Shown here piece after piece: positions 59,944 to 64,000 of a DNA stretch of 64,000 nt. The notes under the pieces are model-generated. The model saw only the letters and a program-made list of their open reading frames with translations. It was not told where the DNA came from and did not search any database. The position numbers and the translations under genes are program-made. The first letter of the stretch is position 1. Each line of letters starts with the position of its first letter. Origin of the DNA: Gaoshiqia sp050178015 (lineage in GTDB: Bacteria; Bacteroidota; Bacteroidia; Bacteroidales; Prolixibacteraceae); NCBI GenBank assembly GCA_050178015.1, contig JBFXGM010000004.1, positions 122,800 through 186,799 on the forward strand, read 5' to 3'.

Positions 59944-61278
59944 CTATTTAAAGTATTTATCCAATTTGCGGATTGCTGAAGGTAGTACAAAAACCACCAC
60001 TTTGTCGCCTGGCTGGATCACAGTGTCTCCCTTGGCAACAAAGGACATGGAGCCTCGGATAATCCCTCCGATGGTTGCATCTTCGGGGAATGACAATTCT
60101 TTTATAGGCTGCTGGGTGATTTTCGAATCTTCTTTGGCGATGAATTCAAATACTTCGGCTTCTGATGCCGTCAGACATTTGGCTTGGGCAACTTCGGCCC
60201 CCAGCGTGTATTTGTAAATGTAGCTGGCGGCGATCAGTTTTTTATTGATCAGGCTACCAATGTCCATGCTTTCGGCAATGCCCATAAAGTCAATGTTTTC
60301 AACCTCGGCAACAGTTCTTTTCACCCCCATTTTTTTGGCCATGTGACACGACAGGATGTTGGTTTCCGAATTGCCTGTTACGGCGATAAAGGCATCCATC
60401 CGTTCAATACGTTCTTCCTTCAGCAAATCCAGGTTGCGGCCGTCTCCCTGAATGACCAAGACATTTTCGAAACGATCGGCTATTTGCTGGCAGCGGTTTT
60501 TGTCCCATTCTATAATCTTGATATTGTAGTGATCGCCCAGTCTGTCAATGGTTTTTTGTGCAATACGGCTCCCTCCCAAAATCATGATGTTGCGCACCGG
60601 GAAAATTTCTTTGCCGGTCAGTTCAAATACTTTGTTCTGATAGGCGCGGGTGGTAATAAAGAAAATGATGTCGCCGCTTTTGATGTAATCGCGTCCATGA
60701 GGAATCAGTGTTTCGCTGGCCCGGTTGATGGCTACAGCCCGGATTTCGGATTCGATGTAGGATAATTCTTCGAAAGTTTTGTTCAGGATGGGGGCATTTT
60801 CCCGGATCTTGATGCCCATCAGGATTAATTTTCCTCCTGAAAACTCTATCAATTGCCTCGTACCCACTTGTTTAACCGAGGAGGCGATTTCTTTTCCGGC
60901 CAGGCTTTCGGGGAAGATCAACTCATCAACACCCAAGCTTTTGAGTTTTTCCTTATTTTTTTCCAGTAGATATTCGCCATTGTTTATTCGCGCTACGGTC
61001 CGCTGCGCCCCCATGTCTTTGGCCAGGATGCAGGCTACAATATTTCGTTCTTCGTATGGGGTAACCGCAATGAATAAGTCGGCTTTGGCGATGCCGGTTT
61101 CTTTCAGATCATTAAAAGAATTGGCATATCCTGTAATAGTCAGCAGATCGACCTGGTTTGAAAGTTTGTTCAGTCTCTCGGTATCATCATCCATCAAAAC
61201 AATGTCGTGATCTTCCCTACTCAACATTTTTGCCAGGTGTGTCCCAACTTCTCCGGCTCCAACAATAACAACCTTCAT
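59944..61278 (-). CDS. trkA: Trk system potassium regulator TrkA
   Basis: This 444-residue cytosolic protein has two tandem RCK units, each with an NAD(H)/nucleotide-binding Rossmann site (VVIVGAGEVGTHLA and IMILGGSRIAQKT) and a C-terminal TrkA_C domain. It gates TrkH in response to nucleotides. The start is at the ATG at 61278; trkH follows after 11 bases. The 138-base upstream gap is AT-rich with no clear promoter. Confidence 0.93.
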   Translation of the reverse strand: MKVVIVGAGEVGTHLAKMLSREDHDIVLMDDDTERLNKLSNQVDLLTITGYANSFNDLKETGIAKADLFIAVTPYEERNIVACILAKDMGAQRTVARINNGEYLLEKNKEKLKSLGVDELIFPESLAGKEIASSVKQVGTRQLIEFSGGKLILMGIKIRENAPILNKTFEELSYIESEIRAVAINRASETLIPHGRDYIKSGDIIFFITTRAYQNKVFELTGKEIFPVRNIMILGGSRIAQKTIDRLGDHYNIKIIEWDKNRCQQIADRFENVLVIQGDGRNLDLLKEERIERMDAFIAVTGNSETNILSCHMAKKMGVKRTVAEVENIDFMGIAESMDIGSLINKKLIAASYIYKYTLGAEVAQAKCLTASEAEVFEFIAKEDSKITQQPIKELSFPEDATIGGIIRGSMSFVAKGDTVIQPGDKVVVFVLPSAIRKLDKYFK

Positions 61279-61416
61279 GGTAATTCTTGTTTCTATCAGT
61301 TAAAAAATAAGCATGGCAAAGTAAGGTATAAAATCAACAATTTCAATACTTACAGATTCTTTTTTGGGTTAGCTGTTATTCATGATTGAGTTGATAGAGT
61401 TGGATGTTTCTGTTAA

Positions 61417-63432
61417 TCAGAAAGCATGGGTTGATTTGTCGTTTTTGTTCTTCGTTTGATTTCGTGTGCTTTGCCATCCAAAAGTCAGGTGCAAATCCTT
61501 TTGCTGAATATTTTTCAGGTTTATGACCTGTCCCGTATTCGGTATTTTGTGATTTACAGTGTTGGGATTTGTTGCCAGTGGTTGAAGAATAAGGGAATAC
61601 TCTGTAAACTGAAGATGTGTTTTGGTGACGATCAGATCGGAAGTTTGCTCGGTTGGCAGGTTTTCCAGATCGATAAACTGTGGCGGATTTAACCGAAGTT
61701 CGCGGATAACATTCTCGTAGAGGTATGGACTTGGTTCAACATCGTTTTGGGTTAGCAGGTAATTATGACGCCCGTTGATCAGGTGGATAAGTGGCGTTTT
61801 CGATTGATAAACAATTAGTTTCTGCTGGTTCAACAGACTTAGCTTTTGGGTGAATCCGCTAAGTTGAAATAGGACGACCAACATCAAGCCTACAAATAAA
61901 TAAATGCGAAGTCTGTACCGGATAAAAAACAGCAGGCTGCCCAGCAGACAAATCAGGCAAATCAGTTGAATGGTAGAGATGGAAATGCCTTCGATGAGCG
62001 CAAAGGGTAACTGAACAATTAGCTTTAATAGCCACAAAGTCAGTTTGGTGACGCCGGTCAGTAGCCAGGCCATGATAGTGGAAAGCTGACTTACTGGTGT
62101 AAATATGAAAAAAGCGAAAGTAAAACCCAAGATGAGGTAGGCCGCCGGAACAACGATAAAGTTGCTCAGCCAGAAAAATACGGGAAACTGGTGAAAGTAA
62201 TAAAGCGCCAGCGGGACGGTGCCAATTTGGGCGGCCACCGAAACGCATATTAATTGCCACATCGATTTGATCGCCTTATTTTGCGGGTCCAGCATTTTTT
62301 CGAACCTCGGATAGAAAAAAACAATGCTGATAACAGCCATGTAGGAGAGTTGGAATCCAACTTCGAAAAACAAACCGGGATTTACCAGCAGCAGGAAGAA
62401 AGCGGAAGCTGCAATGGAGTTGTAAATAGGAGTGGGGCGCGAAAGGCTGTTTCCAATAAGAATGAACGAAAACATGACCGTTGCCCGTTGAACCGACGGT
62501 GAAAAGCCGGTGAGCAAAGCATAGCCCCATAAACAGGAAGCAATTAGCGACACAAAGAAAAATTGTCCCGCAGGTGATCGTTTCAAGAAACTGAAAAGCC
62601 GGGTCAAAAACAGGAAAATCATACCTACGTGCAGGCCGGAAACAGCCAAAACGTGCATGGCCCCGGTGGCAGTGAAATACGATCGCGTTTCGGGGCTGAG
62701 TTCTTTGCGGTAACCTAAGGTTAATGCACTCACTACTTGGAGAACTTCGTGGTCGTGCAGTTTTTCCTTTAGCAGGGAAAGTAGTTTTTCGCGGAAGCGT
62801 TCGGCTACAGTAAATAACGACCAATCATACTGCGGCGTTAATTTTAGGTTTTTTGCTGTGATGTACGTGCTGAAAAAAATATCTTGCCGGGCCAGGTAGC
62901 CTTTGTAGTCAAATTCAAACGGGTTTCCTGAATTTTGGATGGCATTGATTCTGCCCAAAGCAATTATATTGTCACCAGGCAATAATGTTTCGGCTTGTTC
63001 GCTTTTTGTAAAATAGGCGATGAGTTTTTTGCGGTCGAACTGGCTTGAATCTGCCTGATTAATACGGATCAGCGCCTGGTACGAATTTGTCTTTTCACTC
63101 GGTTTTTCAAGCAATGTAGCTGTGAAATGGATCGGCTTTTCGGGAGCCGACGGTATTTCTTTGCTGTTCAGCCCTACGTTTATCATGGTCAGCAGCACGA
63201 TAACGGTGCCCTGGATAATTGAATGTACTGAATCAACTGAATATCTGCTTTTCGCGCTTTGCCGGCCTGCCCAGCCAATCGATAATAACAAAAGAAGCAG
63301 AAACCCCCAGCTGGAATACGGACAGTAACCGGCGGCCAGAATACCCAACAGTACCAGGCTGGTGATTTTTATAAACGGATTGCTGGAAAAGAAACTCACG
63401 GTCAGGGTTTTGGTTTTTCCGAAATACGGCAA
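61417..63432 (-). CDS. comEC: ComEC/Rec2-family DNA channel, short form
   Basis: This 671-residue membrane protein has the N-terminal DUF4131 region and the Competence domain, with AVSGLHVGMIFLFLTRLFSF, YALLTGFSPSVQRATVMFSF and NPGLFFEVGFQLSYMAVIS. ComEC carries one DNA strand across the inner membrane during natural uptake. The C-terminal metallo-beta-lactamase nuclease domain found in Bacillus ComEC is absent: no HxHxDH motif is present after the last helix. It stands alone; the start at 63432 fits the first helix. Confidence 0.85.
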   Translation of the reverse strand: MPYFGKTKTLTVSFFSSNPFIKITSLVLLGILAAGYCPYSSWGFLLLLLLSIGWAGRQSAKSRYSVDSVHSIIQGTVIVLLTMINVGLNSKEIPSAPEKPIHFTATLLEKPSEKTNSYQALIRINQADSSQFDRKKLIAYFTKSEQAETLLPGDNIIALGRINAIQNSGNPFEFDYKGYLARQDIFFSTYITAKNLKLTPQYDWSLFTVAERFREKLLSLLKEKLHDHEVLQVVSALTLGYRKELSPETRSYFTATGAMHVLAVSGLHVGMIFLFLTRLFSFLKRSPAGQFFFVSLIASCLWGYALLTGFSPSVQRATVMFSFILIGNSLSRPTPIYNSIAASAFFLLLVNPGLFFEVGFQLSYMAVISIVFFYPRFEKMLDPQNKAIKSMWQLICVSVAAQIGTVPLALYYFHQFPVFFWLSNFIVVPAAYLILGFTFAFFIFTPVSQLSTIMAWLLTGVTKLTLWLLKLIVQLPFALIEGISISTIQLICLICLLGSLLFFIRYRLRIYLFVGLMLVVLFQLSGFTQKLSLLNQQKLIVYQSKTPLIHLINGRHNYLLTQNDVEPSPYLYENVIRELRLNPPQFIDLENLPTEQTSDLIVTKTHLQFTEYSLILQPLATNPNTVNHKIPNTGQVINLKNIQQKDLHLTFGWQSTRNQTKNKNDKSTHAF

Positions 63433-63516
63433 ACCAACTGATAGGGTTTCTTTATTTAATTAAATTTTTAAATTTGATCGTAATTTTTTGACAGGTGATG
63501 ATGCCAACCACAAGGT

Positions 63517-64000
63517 TTATTTTTTCCCGGGGATCACAATGCGATAGGCAGGGTGCACTTTCCCCTTCGAGATGGCCGTCAGCTTACCTTTCAGCATTCT
63601 TTTCCGCAGTGGGCTCAGGTAGTCGATAAATAAAATACCTTCCAGGTGATCGTATTCGTGCTGAATGACACGAGCGGCAAAACCGCCGTATTCTTCCACG
63701 TGCTCCACAAAGTTCTCATCCACGTATCTGATCTTTACGAACTCCGGTCTGGACACGTCTTCCCGAATTTCGGGCAGGCTAAGGCAGCCTTCGTTCATCA
63801 CCCATTCGTCGCCGCGCCGCTCAAGAATTTCGGGATTGATAAAGGCTTTTTTGAAACCTTCCAGTTCGGGCTCATCATCATCAGCGGCAGAGGAGGCATC
63901 AATGACAAAAATACGCAGGGATTTACCAATCTGTGGCGCAGCCAGGCCAACCCCGTCCGAATGGTACATGGTTTCAAACATGTCGTCAATCAGTTGTTGC
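63517..64000 (-). CDS. def: Peptide deformylase, partial at the window end
   Basis: The 5' end of this minus-strand gene lies beyond the window; the frame is open through base 64000, giving about 161 visible residues. The three PDF motifs are present: GVGLAAPQIG, EGCLSLPE and QHEYDHLEG (HExxH type) with Cys, two His and Glu for the metal site. It removes the formyl group from the N-terminal methionine of new proteins. The insertion with SSAADDDEPELE between motifs 1 and 2 is normal in type 1 enzymes of this phylum. The C-terminus is short. Confidence 0.93.
   Translation of the reverse strand, partial: QQLIDDMFETMYHSDGVGLAAPQIGKSLRIFVIDASSAADDDEPELEGFKKAFINPEILERRGDEWVMNEGCLSLPEIREDVSRPEFVKIRYVDENFVEHVEEYGGFAARVIQHEYDHLEGILFIDYLSPLRKRMLKGKLTAISKGKVHPAYRIVIPGKK

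Overview
The window is a 64-kb piece of a Bacteroidota chromosome. The evidence is of three kinds. Several upstream regions carry the TTTG / TAnnTTTG promoter type of this phylum; the best is in front of the SRP RNA gene. Many gene families are typical of or enriched in the phylum: DUF4199, DUF4252, DUF3127, DUF6249, HYC_CC_PP, and an ABC transporter with a TerB-like N-terminus. Many lipoproteins have short signal peptides. An environmental member of the Bacteroidales/Marinilabiliales would fit, but that is inference. There are no insertion sequences, integrases, phage genes or CRISPR arrays; this is mostly stable chromosomal backbone.

Layout. 0-6.5 kb (minus strand): an MFS transporter, a DUF4252 lipoprotein with a secreted S9 peptidase, and a DUF4199 protein with a polyprenyl-phosphate-type glycosyltransferase. 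6.7-7.35 kb: SRP RNA and tRNA-Thr, tRNA-Tyr and tRNA-Gly in one apparent transcript. 7.5-14.1 kb: thioredoxin, an orphan PAS histidine kinase, and a 1677-residue TPR-like protein containing eight nearly identical 225-bp units. 14.2-18.3 kb: NhaC antiporter, DUF819 permease and a Cys/Met-metabolism PLP enzyme. 18.3-28.5 kb: an Omp85-type porin, then a complete copper/silver efflux island on the minus strand (HMA protein, CusB-like adaptor, TolC channel with a Met-rich insert, CusA-like pump, HYC_CC_PP protein, and an AraC regulator with a degenerate HMA domain).

28.7-34.9 kb: aldose epimerase, Mut7-C protein, hypothetical proteins and a DUF748 protein. 35-38 kb: RlmD, YaaA and FolE. 38.2-42.4 kb: a lipoprotein and a 1060-residue ABC transporter. 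42.5-46.3 kb: haem c/PQQ-type sugar dehydrogenase, lactonase-fold protein, SMP-30-like protein and a double CDGSH protein. 47-50.4 kb: ABC-F ATPase, RlmB and an Lrp/AsnC regulator. 50.7-53.4 kb: ammonium transporter and MnmA. 53.6-57.7 kb: DUF6249, an ECF sigma factor with a putative membrane partner, DUF3127, two tandem FKBP isomerases and MnmD. 57.8-64 kb: YciO/Sua5 protein, TrkH-TrkA potassium uptake, ComEC, and peptide deformylase cut by the window end.

Themes. Periplasmic sugar oxidation (aldose epimerase, cytochrome-linked dehydrogenase, two beta-propeller lactonase-like proteins) and copper export are the most coherent pathways. RNA-modification enzymes are frequent (RlmD, RlmB, MnmA, MnmD, YciO/Sua5). 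The features most worth a second look are the expanding 225-bp TPR array, the Met-rich insert in the copper channel, the HxxC metal-sensor regulator, and the hairpin-forming spacers between the tRNAs. I found no clearly new defence or mobile system.
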